Shown here: piece after piece, positions 21,394 through 30,434 of the stretch
Numbering within the stretch: the first letter of the stretch is position 1
Layout of the letters: each line of letters opens with the position of its first letter
DNA from: an uncultured archaeon
GTDB taxonomy: Archaea; Hadarchaeota; Hadarchaeia; Hadarchaeales; WYZ-LMO6
Length of the DNA stretch: 64,000 bases
Reading direction: 5' to 3'
NCBI GenBank assembly: GCA_938074535.1
Contig: CALJER010000017.1
Span: forward strand, 1 to 64,000
Made by a program: the position numbers and the translations under genes
The notes under the pieces: model-generated
What the model was told of the DNA's origin: nothing
The model's database searches: none
What the model saw: the letters and a program-made list of their open reading frames with translations, nothing else

Positions 21394-21648
21394 GTGCCCG
21401 GACTCGAGGACTCCTTCGAGGAGATCAAGAGGAGGCTGGGGGGAAAGTGGGGTGAGGAACTGGCGGAGGAGATCCTCGGGATCCTGAGCGACGGGACCCC
21501 GCACTCCCTCACGGAGCTGGCGGAGCTCACGAAGGCCTCCAGGGAGAGCATAAAGGCCGTGCTGAAGCTGCTGGAGGAGACGGGTTTCGTAGAGAGGGAG
21601 TACCGGTTGACGGAGTTCGGAAAAAGGACGCTGGTCTCCCAGGAGTAG
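21394..21648 (+). CDS. Small winged-helix protein
   Basis: An 84-residue protein consisting of a single winged-helix DNA-binding domain: EELAEEILGILSDG, then SLTELAELTKASRESIKAVLKLLEETGFV as helix-turn-helix, and the wing YRLTEFGKRTL. Probably a transcription regulator of unknown target. The GTG at 21394 lies about 25 bases from a TATA-like CTTTAAG and so is probably leaderless. It is convergent with a second small winged-helix gene, one base away. Confidence 0.75.
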   Translation: MPGLEDSFEEIKRRLGGKWGEELAEEILGILSDGTPHSLTELAELTKASRESIKAVLKLLEETGFVEREYRLTEFGKRTLVSQE

Positions 21649-21649
21649 C

Positions 21650-21913
21650 TCAGCAGAACATCCTCCTTAGCTCCCTGAGCTTCCGCAGCACCCTCCTTCC
21701 TTCCTCCGTGATGCAGTAGACCCTCCGCGAGCTCTCCCCACCATTGAATTTCATCTCCAGCAGCCCCCTCCCCATCAGCTCGTCGATGTACTTCTGGGCC
21801 AGCCCGAAGCCCAAGTTGGTCTTGTAAGCTATCCCCGTCTTCGTCATCCCCCCCAGACCGGCCAGCTCCAGAATCTCCCCTATGATCTCCAGTCTGTTCC
21901 TTCTCCCCTTCAT
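21650..21913 (-). CDS. Small archaeal winged-helix protein, ArnR1-like
   Basis: An 87-residue winged-helix protein of the common archaeal type (RLEIIGEILELAG, TKTGIAYKTNLGFGLAQKYIDELMGRGLLE, YCITEEGRRVLRKLREL). These proteins usually act as small transcription regulators, often as dimers. The target is not evident. It is convergent with another small wHTH gene. The ATG at 21913 is the only good start. Confidence 0.8.
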   Translation of the reverse strand: MKGRRNRLEIIGEILELAGLGGMTKTGIAYKTNLGFGLAQKYIDELMGRGLLEMKFNGGESSRRVYCITEEGRRVLRKLRELRRMFC

Positions 21914-22075
21914 GCGCTTTTGCCGTTTTCACACCCCCATCCTAAAAATGGCCCGTGGTCCTTTCCCCCCACACCGTCACACGGTGACCCTTTTTCGAAA
22001 CATCCTTCCCTTTTCGTCCCTCAACCTTCCCCCATCCTCCCTGCTTCTTTCCGCTTTTCTTGTGTGATACCAAAT

Positions 22076-22090
22076 TGTTTAAATATGGTG
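22076..22090 (+). promoter_or_regulatory. TATA box of the V4R regulator gene
   Basis: TTGTTTAAATATGG lies about 30-40 bases before the ATG at 22119 in an otherwise plain 200-base spacer rich in C and T. No operator symmetry is evident around it. Confidence 0.5.
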
Positions 22091-22118
22091 GCGAGGAAGA
22101 AATAAGCGGGATCAGGGG

Positions 22119-23204
22119 ATGAAGGTGGGGGGTCCTAAACACCTACCCATAGGGGCATATCTACCCGGCAGGAAGATCGTCGAGTACCTCGTTCTGACCG
22201 AAGACCCTGTGAGCACCCTCGCAGAAATCACCTGGAGGGCCAAGGAAAAGGGAGTGGAAATCGTGGCGGGGAACCTCACCGCCGAACCCCGATCCCCCCT
22301 CAGGCACTTCTCCTTCTTCGCCGACCTCACCCACTCCGAGACCACGCCCGAGGAGCTGGAGAAGGAACTTGCCAAGGTGGAGGGGGTGAAGGAGGTCTTC
22401 TCCCAGCCGGGAACCTCCGAGGGCCTGCTGGTGGACAGGCTGCACTTCCCCCTGATGGTGATGGAGGAGAGGGCCATCACCCTCAGGGTGGAGACCTTCG
22501 GGGACCTCCTGCAGAACCTCAACCAGGTGGAGAGCAACAAGCTCTCCTTCTTCAGGCTGGGGGTGAAAGCGGGGCTGAGAAAGGCCAGGAAGGTCTCCCA
22601 GCTGGGGCTGAGCGGGGCACAGGCCCTGGAGCTGGTCCTCACCGAGAGGATAGCGAAGGGCTGGGGTTTCCCCTCCATCAAGAAGTTCAACGGGGAAACG
22701 GTGGAGGTGGAGATGCAGGACCTCTTCGAGTGCCTGCCCTTCAGGGGGAAGGGAAAGGAGAGCAGGAGCCAGTTCTTCCGGGGCTACCTCTCTGGCCTGG
22801 TATCCGGCCTGATTGGAAAGGAGGTGATCATGGAGGAAACGAAGTGCATAGCCAAGGGAGACAGAAGCTGCTACTTCGCCTCCATCCCTGGCCCCCTCTC
22901 CGAGGTGGGCACCAAGCCAAGCGAGACCCCCCAGGTGAGGGAGGAGCTTTTCGCCACGGTGAAGGAGATCTTCGGGGAAGAACTGAAGTTCAAGGCCCTG
23001 AAGTTCCTGGCCAGGAAGGGGGTGGCCTCCATCAGGGAGATCGCCAGGAAGATCAACATCGCCCCCAAGAACCTCACCCGCCACCTGGAGCACCTCCTGC
23101 AGAAGGGAGTGATAGAAACCGTCTACAGCGGGAAGAACATCAAGCTCTACAGGCTCTCCCCAAAGGCGGAGGTGCTGGGGAAGTTCCTGCGCAGCGATCT
23201 CTGA
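22119..23204 (+). CDS. V4R-domain protein with C-terminal winged helix
   Basis: A 361-residue regulator-like protein. The N-terminal part (about 1-110) looks like an ACT-like sensor (IVEYLVLTEDPVSTLAEITWRAKEKGVEIVAG pattern). The middle (about 125-270) contains a V4R domain, with MQDLFECLPF and a C-terminal EETKCIAKGDRSCYFAS; the two cysteines here and Cys in FECL could bind a metal. The end (about 280-361) is a winged helix (KALKFLARKG, IREIARKINIAPKNLTRHLEHLLQKGVIE). V4R domains bind small hydrophobic molecules in bacterial regulators. The target is unknown. It is followed by the triosephosphate isomerase gene, which has its own TATA box. Confidence 0.8.
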   Translation: MKVGGPKHLPIGAYLPGRKIVEYLVLTEDPVSTLAEITWRAKEKGVEIVAGNLTAEPRSPLRHFSFFADLTHSETTPEELEKELAKVEGVKEVFSQPGTSEGLLVDRLHFPLMVMEERAITLRVETFGDLLQNLNQVESNKLSFFRLGVKAGLRKARKVSQLGLSGAQALELVLTERIAKGWGFPSIKKFNGETVEVEMQDLFECLPFRGKGKESRSQFFRGYLSGLVSGLIGKEVIMEETKCIAKGDRSCYFASIPGPLSEVGTKPSETPQVREELFATVKEIFGEELKFKALKFLARKGVASIREIARKINIAPKNLTRHLEHLLQKGVIETVYSGKNIKLYRLSPKAEVLGKFLRSDL

Positions 23205-23234
23205 CCCTTTTTAACCGGGAAGAGTAAGGGAGTG

Positions 23235-23912
23235 ATGCTGGAGACCCCTCTGGTCATCGTGAACTTCAAGGCCTACGCGGAGGCCACGGGAAAGAAGGCC
23301 GTGGAGCTCTCCAGGATCCTCTCCTCCGTCGCTGAGAGGGAGGGGGTGTGCGTGGCCGTGGCGCCCCAGGCCCCCGACCTCAGGAGCGTGGTGGAGGTGG
23401 GGCTTCCCGTCCTGGCCCAGCACGTGGATCCCCTCACCCCCGGTGCCCACACCGGCTGGATCCTCCCTGAGGCGGTGAAGGAGGCGGGGGCGGCGGGCTC
23501 CCTGATCAACCACTCCGAGCGTCCCCTGAGGGCTGAGGAGATAGAGGCCTGCGTGAGGAGGCTGAGGGAGCTTGGTTTGGTGAGCGTGGTGTGCGCGGCG
23601 GACCCGGGGCTCTGCAGGAAGGTGGCCTCCTTCCGCCCCGACTTCGTGGCCGTGGAGCCCCCCGAGCTGATAGGGACGGGAAGGGCGGTCTCCAAGGTGA
23701 GGCCGGAGGTGGTGAGCGAAGCCGTGAAGCTGGTGAAGGAGGTGGACCCGGGCGTGAGGGTCCTGTGCGGGGCCGGGATCTCCACCGGGGAGGATGTGAG
23801 GACGGCGCTGAAGCTGGGGGCGGAAGGAGTGCTCCTGGCCTCCAGCGTGGTGAAGGCCAAAGACTGGAGGGCCGCGGCCGAGGACGTGGTGAGGGGAGCC
23901 AGGAGGGACTAG
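23235..23912 (+). CDS. tpiA: Triosephosphate isomerase, archaeal type
   Basis: A 225-residue archaeal TIM, which interconverts dihydroxyacetone phosphate and glyceraldehyde-3-phosphate in glycolysis and gluconeogenesis. It has VIVNFKAY with the substrate Lys, INHSERPL with the catalytic His, AVEPPELIGTG with the catalytic Glu, and the phosphate-binding GAGIS. The length is that of the short archaeal enzyme. A TATA-like CTTTTTAACC lies at about 23207-23216. I use the ATG at 23235; a GTG directly before it is equivalent. The 3' end overlaps the convergent Hef gene by four bases. Confidence 0.95.
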   Translation: MLETPLVIVNFKAYAEATGKKAVELSRILSSVAEREGVCVAVAPQAPDLRSVVEVGLPVLAQHVDPLTPGAHTGWILPEAVKEAGAAGSLINHSERPLRAEEIEACVRRLRELGLVSVVCAADPGLCRKVASFRPDFVAVEPPELIGTGRAVSKVRPEVVSEAVKLVKEVDPGVRVLCGAGISTGEDVRTALKLGAEGVLLASSVVKAKDWRAAAEDVVRGARRD

Positions 23913-25552
23913 CCCTCCTCCACCCGAAAGGGCACGTCCCTGAGGGGATCCGAGAGCTCCTCCTCCGTCATGGGCTCGGGCGAGGGAACGGAGAGGCGGA
24001 GGATGGGCTGGAGCCTGCGCTCCACCTCCCTGACCAGACCCTGCATGCGTTTGACCTTCCTGCGGGAGGAAAAGTGGGAGGCCAGGTCGAACCTGGACTC
24101 GGAGAGGAGGATGACCACCCTCCCGAAGGAGAAGCGTCCCGTTCTCCCCTTGCGCTGGATGTACCTTATCTCCGAGGGAACGGGCTCGTAGAAGACCACC
24201 ATGTCGACGGAGGGTACGTCCAGACCCTCCTCCGCTATGGAGGTGCCCACCAGAACCCTGGTCTCCCCCCTCCTGAACCTGTCCAGGACCTCCAGCTGCT
24301 CCCTCTGCTTCAATCCCGAATCGCGGGCCCTGCTGGACTGCCCCACGAACCTCTCCACCCTCACCCCCTTCAGACCCTGGGAGAGGTACTCCACGAGCCT
24401 GGAGGCCGTGGCCCTGTACTGGGCGAAGACCAGCACCCTGGACTCCCCGGAGGACTCCAGCTGGGCCTTCACCTCCGCCAGCAGCCTCTCCATCTTGGGG
24501 TGCTCCGGGAGGGCGGAGGCCAGCAGCTCCCTGAGCCTCGCGTACCTCGGATCCCTGAGGAGAAGGGAATAGGTCCTCCTCTCGCCGCTCTTCCCCTCCA
24601 CCCCCTCCAGAAAGGAGCGGAGGGCATGGGGGCCCTGGGACTCCAGCAGCTCCAGGGCGTGGTAGAGGGTGAGGGAAAGGGACTGGTACCTCATGGCGGT
24701 GAAGAGGGGCCCCTTCTCCCTGGCCGTCCCCAGCTTCTTCCTCAGTTCCTCCCCCACCCCGAGCAGGATCTTCCTGGTCACCCTGCTGGGGGGAACCCTC
24801 AGGTAGCCGTGCTCCCACAGCCACCTCACCTTCTCCCCCGCCATCTCCCTGAGGAGGGAGGAGAGGGGGGAGTACTCAGGAGGAAGGGGCACCCTGTGCC
24901 AGCTCACCTCCACGGGGTGGACGTAGGGGCTCACATCCTCGTCCAGCTCGGTGCGGTACTCCACGTGCTCTATCCCCAGCGCCCTGCAGACGGCCTCTAT
25001 CCTCTCAGGGGAGGAACCCGGCGAGGCAGTGAGCCCCAGCAGCAGGGGATGGGGGCACTCCTGCAGGTAGCGCTGGGCCACCAGCGTGTAGGCATACTCC
25101 TTCACCGCCCTGTGGCACTCGTCGAAGACCAGCAGGACGAACTCCTGCAGGCTCAGCCTCCCCCCCTCCAGGTCGTTCCTCACCACCTCCGGGGTGGCGA
25201 AGAAGACCCTTCCCTCCCTCCAGGCCCTCCCCCTCCTCTCCGGGTCCACCCTCCCCGTCAGGACCCTGAGCTCGGAGGGTAGGAGGCGCACGGAGGCCAG
25301 GAAGCTTCTGGCGTGCTGGACCACCAGGGGACGGGTGGGGGCCATGACCAGGACCCTCCCCCTGCGGTACCTGTGGAGGAGGTGCGCCGCCGCCAGGATG
25401 GAGATCACCGTCTTTCCCAGGGCGGTGGGAAGGATCACCAGGGTGTTCCTCCTCACCGCCTCCTCCACGATCTCCTCCTGGTACCTCCGGTACCTCAGGG
25501 TCTTGGGCCTGAGCAGGGGATGCTCGAAGAACTCCTTCAGATCCTCCTGCAA
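23909..25552 (-). CDS. hef: Hef-type SF2 helicase without nuclease domain
   Basis: A 547-residue SF2 helicase of the Hef/FANCM group, which remodels stalled forks and branched DNA. Motif I is LPTALGKT, motif II is DECH, motif III TASPG, and the second RecA domain ends with QRKGRTGRF. An insert of helical type lies between the two RecA domains, as in Hef. The C-terminal XPF nuclease and HhH domains of Pyrococcus Hef are absent; the nuclease role may fall to the Hjc gene directly upstream. The start is uncertain: I use a TTG at 25552, giving MQEDLKEFFEHP, which overlaps the hjc gene by 16 bases; a GTG eight codons upstream is possible. Confidence 0.88.
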   Translation of the reverse strand: MQEDLKEFFEHPLLRPKTLRYRRYQEEIVEEAVRRNTLVILPTALGKTVISILAAAHLLHRYRRGRVLVMAPTRPLVVQHARSFLASVRLLPSELRVLTGRVDPERRGRAWREGRVFFATPEVVRNDLEGGRLSLQEFVLLVFDECHRAVKEYAYTLVAQRYLQECPHPLLLGLTASPGSSPERIEAVCRALGIEHVEYRTELDEDVSPYVHPVEVSWHRVPLPPEYSPLSSLLREMAGEKVRWLWEHGYLRVPPSRVTRKILLGVGEELRKKLGTAREKGPLFTAMRYQSLSLTLYHALELLESQGPHALRSFLEGVEGKSGERRTYSLLLRDPRYARLRELLASALPEHPKMERLLAEVKAQLESSGESRVLVFAQYRATASRLVEYLSQGLKGVRVERFVGQSSRARDSGLKQREQLEVLDRFRRGETRVLVGTSIAEEGLDVPSVDMVVFYEPVPSEIRYIQRKGRTGRFSFGRVVILLSESRFDLASHFSSRRKVKRMQGLVREVERRLQPILRLSVPSPEPMTEEELSDPLRDVPFRVEEG

Positions 25553-25935
25553 CCCCTCCCCCTCCTCCCCAGCCACCCGTCCAGCGGCTCCCCGTCCCCG
25601 CGCTCCAGCCTGTAGCTCTCCCCCCCGCTCTTTCTGAGCTTCCCCAGCTCGCACACGAGGGGGGAGGTCCTGCGGAAGCCGAAGCACAGGAGGGGCCTGG
25701 CCCCCATTCCCCTCGCCTCCCTCCTCAGCTCCTCCACCTCCTCGGCGGGCACGTAGAGGCGGTCGCCCATGGTCTTCTTGCACGAGACCAGGAACTGCGG
25801 TCTGCCCTTTTTCGTGATGAGCAGATCGTAGCTTCCCAGGGAGCTCCCGGACCTCCTCCACTCGTAGCCCCAGCGCTCGAACCTGTGGGCCACCCTGTAC
25901 TCCCACCTGGTCCCTCTGCTCTTGGGGGTCACCAT
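25537..25935 (-). CDS. hjc: Hjc-type Holliday junction resolvase
   Basis: A 132-residue PD-(D/E)xK nuclease of the archaeal Hjc family, which cuts four-way DNA junctions. It has Glu12 (RWEYRVAH), Asp37 (GSYDLLI) and Lys53 (SCKKT). The second acidic residue of the usual ExK motif is replaced by Ser51, so activity is not assured. Overlap with the Hef helicase gene suggests that the two work together on branched DNA; Hjc and Hef/Hel308 cooperation is known in archaea. The C-terminal tail after about residue 110 is rich in Gly and Arg. Confidence 0.8.
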   Translation of the reverse strand: MVTPKSRGTRWEYRVAHRFERWGYEWRRSGSSLGSYDLLITKKGRPQFLVSCKKTMGDRLYVPAEEVEELRREARGMGARPLLCFGFRRTSPLVCELGKLRKSGGESYRLERGDGEPLDGWLGRRGRGCRRI

Positions 25936-25956
25936 CCCTTCAGACTTCTCCCTTCT

Positions 25957-26652
25957 CTATAAAGAAGGGAGCATCTCCCCCAGGGTGACGAACTCCACCC
26001 CCCTCTCCCCCAGCCAGAGGAGGAGCTCCCTCAGTCTGCGCAGCGAGGTTTCTCCCGTGGAGAACCCGAGGTCCCACCTCACCCCCCTCATCTCCACCGC
26101 CTCCCAGGGATGGTAGTCCAGCACGGTGAGGGGAAGGTGGCGCACGCACCACCCCAGGATCCTCCGGGAGAGGGAAAGGGGAAGGCGGAGGATGCTGGAG
26201 GGGAGGGTGTTGGGGAACTCCGGGAGGCCGGGAGGCCCGAGGCCGGGATAGGGCTTGTAGAGGGCGAGGGAGGAATCGTAGGAGTACCCCAGCCTCCTCA
26301 CCTCATCCAGGACCTCCGCTGTGGGCCTGAAGTTGGGGGCCCTGAAGCCCCTGGGCCTCCACCCCATCCTCCTCATCCTCTCCGTGGCCTCTCTCACCCT
26401 CCTCCTCCCCTCCGCGGGGGGAAGGCGGTCCAGCCTCTCGTGGCGGAGGCCGTGGCAGCCGACCTCGTGCCCTTCCGGCCTCCCGGGGAGCCTCCCGGCG
26501 GCCTCCGCGGTGCTGAAGAGGGTGGCCCTTATCCCCAGCTCCTCCAGCAGCTCCAGCAGGGCGGGGAGACCCTCCTCCATCCCCCTCCAGGTGCGGAGGA
26601 AGGGGGGTGCGTCCTCCTCCAGGTCCAGGGTGAAGGCCACCTTTCCCCTCAA
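25957..26652 (-). CDS. Polysaccharide deacetylase (NodB domain)
   Basis: A 231-residue carbohydrate esterase 4 family protein that removes acetyl groups from N-acetyl sugars. The metal-binding triad and partners are seen: TLDLEED (Asp), HGLRHERL (two His), RAPNFRP (Arg), and DYHPWE (catalytic His). There is no signal peptide, so it likely acts in the cytoplasm on a nucleotide- or lipid-linked sugar. The TTG start overlaps the stop of the glycosyltransferase gene as TTGA, which supports a joint role in making a surface glycan. Confidence 0.88.
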   Translation of the reverse strand: MRGKVAFTLDLEEDAPPFLRTWRGMEEGLPALLELLEELGIRATLFSTAEAAGRLPGRPEGHEVGCHGLRHERLDRLPPAEGRRRVREATERMRRMGWRPRGFRAPNFRPTAEVLDEVRRLGYSYDSSLALYKPYPGLGPPGLPEFPNTLPSSILRLPLSLSRRILGWCVRHLPLTVLDYHPWEAVEMRGVRWDLGFSTGETSLRRLRELLLWLGERGVEFVTLGEMLPSL

Positions 26653-27755
26653 GCGATCTCCTCGTAAAGCCTGAGGGTTAGCCTGGCCGTGCGCTCCCAG
26701 CTGAACCTTCTGGCCGTCCTCAGGCCGCCCCGGCGGAGGGTCCTGACCAAGCCCCCGTCGGAGAGGAGCCTGAGGAGGGCCTCCTTCAGGGAAGAGGGAT
26801 CCCCGGGTTCGAAGAAAAGACAGTTGTATCCCTCCCTGGCGAACTCCAGGATCCCTCCGGCCCTCGGACAGATCACGGGGGTCCCCACCGCCATGGCCTC
26901 TATCGCGGCCAGACCGAAAGCCTCCACGGAGGAGGGAAGGACGAAGACATCGGCCCCCGCCATGAGCCTGGCCACCTCCGGATGTGGAAGACGGCCCAGC
27001 AGCTCCACCCTTTCACCCAGCCCCTCCCTCTCCACCTCCCTCCTTATTCCCTCCTCCTCCGGCCCCTCACCCGCCATCACCAGCCTGGCACCCGGGACCT
27101 CTCTCCTCACCTCCTGGAAGGCCCTCAGGAGCAGGTAGGGCCCCTTCCTTTTCACCAGCCTTATGGCCGTGGCCACCAGGGGCTCTCCGTCCCCCACCCC
27201 CATCCTCCTCCTGAGCCCCTCCGCGTCCAGCCCCCGGCGGAAGGTGGAGAGGTCCACGCCGTTGGGGATGACCTCTATCCTCTCCCGCGGCACGCCCAGG
27301 AAAGCACAGAAGTCCTCGGAGGCCCTGCTCACCGCCACCACCCTGCTGGCGCGCCTGAGGAAGAAGGCCAGGGGAAGATGGACCGCCCTCCAGAGCCCGA
27401 AGGGGTGGAGGAAGGAATGACAGGTGAGGACCGAAGGCAGTCCCCTTCCTCTGGCGAAGCGTGAAGCCGCCAGGGCCAGGGGTGAGTACATGTCCGTGCC
27501 GTGAACCACGGAGAAGTCCTCCGAGCGGAGCTGCCTGCGGAGCTCGGAGAAAATGAAGGGGGAGACGGACCTGTTCTTCACGGAGAGTCCCCTGAGACCC
27601 CTCACCTCCACCTCCCCTCTGGCCTCCGCCCCCTCCCTGGTGAAGACCACCACCTCCACCCCCAGCCTGGAGAGGGCGGAGCCCAGCTCCGCGGCATAGG
27701 TGGCCGCTCCTCCCGTCACGGGGGGGTACTCGTCACCGACCAGCGCCACCCTCAT
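26649..27755 (-). CDS. Glycosyltransferase family 4 protein
   Basis: A 368-residue GT-B glycosyltransferase. The N-terminal domain has DEYPPVTGGAATYAAEL and HGTDMYSPLA; the C-terminal domain has the retaining GT4 signature EAFGLAAIEAMAVGTPVI with the catalytic-region EX7E, and IPNGVDL. It transfers a sugar from a nucleotide donor; donor and acceptor are unknown. It is between a flippase-like membrane protein upstream and a deacetylase downstream, so a glycan or glycolipid pathway is likely. An ATG at 27755 (MRVALVGDEYPP) is used; a GTG at 27761 is possible. Confidence 0.9.
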   Translation of the reverse strand: MRVALVGDEYPPVTGGAATYAAELGSALSRLGVEVVVFTREGAEARGEVEVRGLRGLSVKNRSVSPFIFSELRRQLRSEDFSVVHGTDMYSPLALAASRFARGRGLPSVLTCHSFLHPFGLWRAVHLPLAFFLRRASRVVAVSRASEDFCAFLGVPRERIEVIPNGVDLSTFRRGLDAEGLRRRMGVGDGEPLVATAIRLVKRKGPYLLLRAFQEVRREVPGARLVMAGEGPEEEGIRREVEREGLGERVELLGRLPHPEVARLMAGADVFVLPSSVEAFGLAAIEAMAVGTPVICPRAGGILEFAREGYNCLFFEPGDPSSLKEALLRLLSDGGLVRTLRRGGLRTARRFSWERTARLTLRLYEEIA

Positions 27756-27780
27756 CCTCACTTCCCCGGAGAGGGGAGAT

Positions 27781-28803
27781 TTAGCCTTTGGGAGGGCGGG
27801 CGCGCCTGAGGGGTGAAGGCCCCGTCAGGCCCAGGTAGGAGAGAACCCCCGCCCCCACCAGCGTGCTGAGGAGGAGGGAAATCATCCTCTCCAGCAGGGT
27901 GGCCGCCAGAGCCGTGGGGAGGGGGACCCTGAAGAAGGTGAAGACGGAGAGCATGGTGGCCTCCACCAGCACCAGCCCCCCCGGGAGGAAGGGCACGAGC
28001 CCGGCCAGCGTGGGGAGGGAGGTGGCCAGGAGGAGCATGGGCAGGCCCGGGCGGTAGCCCAGGGAGAGGAAAACCAGGAAGAGCCGGAGGAGATCGAGGG
28101 ACCACATGAGGAGGGAGAGGAGGAGGAGGGGGACCACGCACCTCCAGCTGGAGAGCACGGAGCTGGAGCTCCGGTACATCTCCCGGATGGGGGGGAGCGC
28201 TCCCTTCCCCCTGCCCAGCAGCCTCGCCAGGCGGTTCAGCAGCCTCCCCAGCGCCCCCATTCCCACCTCCTTCCTCACCACCCCGAAGACTAGGAAGGGG
28301 GGGAAGAGGAGGAAGAAGAGCCAGAGCAGGAGGAACCAGTGGAGGGGAAAGGGAAGGGAGATCCCCAGGAGAAGCCCCAGCATCAGGAAGGAAATGACGA
28401 CGGGGAAGTCGAAGAGGTGGTCCAGGAAGGTGGTGGAGAGGGCGGAGGAGTAGGGGACCCCCCTGAGCTTCCCCAGCAGGTAGACCCTTCCTAGGGGATC
28501 GGCCCCTCCCCTGAAGAGGGGGGTGACGTTGTTGATGAAGACGCTCCCGGAAAGGATCAGGTAGAGATCCTTCAGGCCCACCCCGAAACCCAGGTAGGAA
28601 AGGGAGACCCTCCAGCGGAGGGCCCAGATCACGATACTCCCGAAGTACAGCAGGATGGCCGCCGCAAACCAGCGGAACCTCACCCCGCGGAGGATCCCCG
28701 CCATGGAGTGGAGGTCGTCCCTCCAGCACACCAGGAGCACCGAGAGGGCGAGGGAGAGGGGGAGGAGAACGAAAAGGGTTCTTCTGAGAGTTCTTCCCAT
28801 CAT
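27781..28803 (-). CDS. Lysylphosphatidylglycerol synthase/flippase-like membrane protein (UPF0104)
   Basis: A 340-residue integral membrane protein with about eight hydrophobic helices and the typical elements of the LPG_synthase_TM/UPF0104 family: VFINNVTPLFRGGADPLGRVYLL, FLDHLFD, and PGGLVLVEATMLSVF near the C terminus. In archaea the family is linked to lipid or glycolipid transfer across the membrane, without firm proof. It is first in an operon with a glycosyltransferase and a deacetylase. Three ATG codons are possible; I use 28803, which lies about 25 bases from a TATA-like box at 28826-28833. Confidence 0.83.
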   Translation of the reverse strand: MMGRTLRRTLFVLLPLSLALSVLLVCWRDDLHSMAGILRGVRFRWFAAAILLYFGSIVIWALRWRVSLSYLGFGVGLKDLYLILSGSVFINNVTPLFRGGADPLGRVYLLGKLRGVPYSSALSTTFLDHLFDFPVVISFLMLGLLLGISLPFPLHWFLLLWLFFLLFPPFLVFGVVRKEVGMGALGRLLNRLARLLGRGKGALPPIREMYRSSSSVLSSWRCVVPLLLLSLLMWSLDLLRLFLVFLSLGYRPGLPMLLLATSLPTLAGLVPFLPGGLVLVEATMLSVFTFFRVPLPTALAATLLERMISLLLSTLVGAGVLSYLGLTGPSPLRRARPPKG

Positions 28804-28842
28804 CCCCTCCATATTTATCTCACCCCTAAAAACTGAAGGAGT

Positions 28843-30231
28843 ATGGCGTCCGTTCTCTTCATCTATCCTCCCCTGAGCTTCGAGGAGAGGGGCGCCCTCT
28901 CCGCCTACGCCCCACCCCTCGGGATCCTCTACCTGGCCTCCGTCCTGCAGGGAGCAGGACACAGGGTCCAAGTGGTGGACGCGGAAGCCGAGCGCCTCTC
29001 CCTGAGGGAGCTGGGGGAGAGGATCCGGAGGGAGAAGCCCGACGTGGTGGGCCTCACCTGCCTCACCCTCACCCTGGAGTCCTGCAAGCGCATCGTGAAG
29101 GAGGTCAGGAGGAGGTCCGGGGCCTACGTGGTGGTGGGGGGGCCCCACATCTCCGTCTCCCCTCCGGAGTACCTGAAGGAGATAGGGGCGGACGCCTACG
29201 TGGTGGGGGAGGCGGAGGAGGAAATCGTCAGGATCGTGGAGGAGAGGCCCTCCGGGATCATCCGGGCTAGGGAGCCCCAGGACATGGACTCCCTCCCCCT
29301 GCCGGCCAGGGAGCTGGTGGAGCATGTGGAGTACGGGCAGTTCTACGGGATGAAGATGACGGGGAAAATCACGGGGATCCTGACCTCCAGGGGGTGCAGG
29401 TACGGATGCACCTACTGCAACCGCCCGAAGAAGCTGGGCTTCCGCTCCCGCTCCCCCCGCCAGATCGTGGAGGAGCTGAAGCTGCTGGACAGGGAGGGTT
29501 TCGACTCCATCTGGATCGCCGACGACAACTTCACCAACGATCCCAGGAGGGTGATCAAGCTGGCCGAGCTGATAAGGAGGGAGGGCCTGAAGTTCCACTT
29601 CTTCGGGCAGGCAAGGGTGGACACGCCCAGCAGGGCCCTCTACAGGGCCATGAGGGAAATGGGGGTCCTGGCCCTGAGCTACGGGGTGGAGTCCGTGGTC
29701 CCCGAGGTGGTGAGGTGGTACGCGAAGACCCCGCACCCGGAGCGCTGGCCCCACTACGTGAAGCGCTCGATGGACCTCTGCAGGGAGTACGGGATCATCT
29801 TCCTGGGAAGCCTGATCTTCGGGGCGCCCATGGAGACCAAGGAGGACATGGTGCGCTCCATCGAGTTCCTGGAGAAGGGAGGGGCGGACTTCATCAACGG
29901 CAACATCCTGCTCTACATGGTGGGCTCCGCCATCTGGAACTGGGCCGTGAGGGAGGGGAGGCTGCGTCCGGACCAGTTCGTGGCCACGGCCCCCGAGCTG
30001 GGCCTCACCCCCTACTCCAAGGAGGAGCTGCAGGAGCTCTGCGACCGCTGCGCCGACTTCTCCAAGAGGGAGGGATGGAAGAGCTCCTTCAGGAAGATCC
30101 TGCAGAGGAGGGAACTGGGGCTGATATGGATGGGCCTGAGGAGGTACGTGGGGGACTACCTGAAGATCAGGAGGGTGAGGAGGGAGATCTACGGGTACGG
30201 GTACGGAAAGAGATATACCGCCGGGAGGTGA
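28843..30231 (+). CDS. B12-binding radical SAM protein
   Basis: A 462-residue protein with an N-terminal cobalamin-binding domain (about 1-130, with [17 protein letters not shown] and DVVGLTCLT) and a radical SAM domain from about 175 with the cluster motif [14 protein letters not shown] (C-x3-C-x2-C). It belongs to the large BchE-like class that carries out methylations, ring formations or lipid modifications. The precise reaction cannot be read. It stands in divergent orientation to the glycan operon, with a shared AT-rich spacer, and is followed by a Trm112-like gene in a GTGA overlap. Confidence 0.88.
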   Translation: MASVLFIYPPLSFEERGALSAYAPPLGILYLASVLQGAGHRVQVVDAEAERLSLRELGERIRREKPDVVGLTCLTLTLESCKRIVKEVRRRSGAYVVVGGPHISVSPPEYLKEIGADAYVVGEAEEEIVRIVEERPSGIIRAREPQDMDSLPLPARELVEHVEYGQFYGMKMTGKITGILTSRGCRYGCTYCNRPKKLGFRSRSPRQIVEELKLLDREGFDSIWIADDNFTNDPRRVIKLAELIRREGLKFHFFGQARVDTPSRALYRAMREMGVLALSYGVESVVPEVVRWYAKTPHPERWPHYVKRSMDLCREYGIIFLGSLIFGAPMETKEDMVRSIEFLEKGGADFINGNILLYMVGSAIWNWAVREGRLRPDQFVATAPELGLTPYSKEELQELCDRCADFSKREGWKSSFRKILQRRELGLIWMGLRRYVGDYLKIRRVRREIYGYGYGKRYTAGR

Positions 30232-30434
30232 GGGAGAAGGTGCCCGCCATAAGCAGGGGACTGCTGAGGATCCTCGCCTGCCCGGTGTGCAAGGGGGGGC
30301 TGAAACTGGGGAGGGAGGAGCTGGTGTGCAAAAGGTGCTCCCAGCGGTATCCCATCGTGGACGGCATACCCCATCTCCTCCCTCCCGAGCTGATGCCCGG
30401 GGCCCGCAGGGCTAGAACTCCACCTCGACGGTGA
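30228..30434 (+). CDS. Trm112-like zinc-ribbon protein
   Basis: A 68-residue protein with the Trm112 fold: [33 protein letters not shown]. In archaea Trm112 binds and activates several class I methyltransferases acting on tRNA, rRNA and release factor. The CPVC and CKRC pairs form the zinc knuckle. The GTG start overlaps the stop of the radical SAM gene. The last 23 bases overlap the end of the convergent DUF371 gene; the basic tail [10 protein letters not shown] may be poorly conserved. Confidence 0.8.
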   Translation: MREKVPAISRGLLRILACPVCKGGLKLGREELVCKRCSQRYPIVDGIPHLLPPELMPGARRARTPPRR

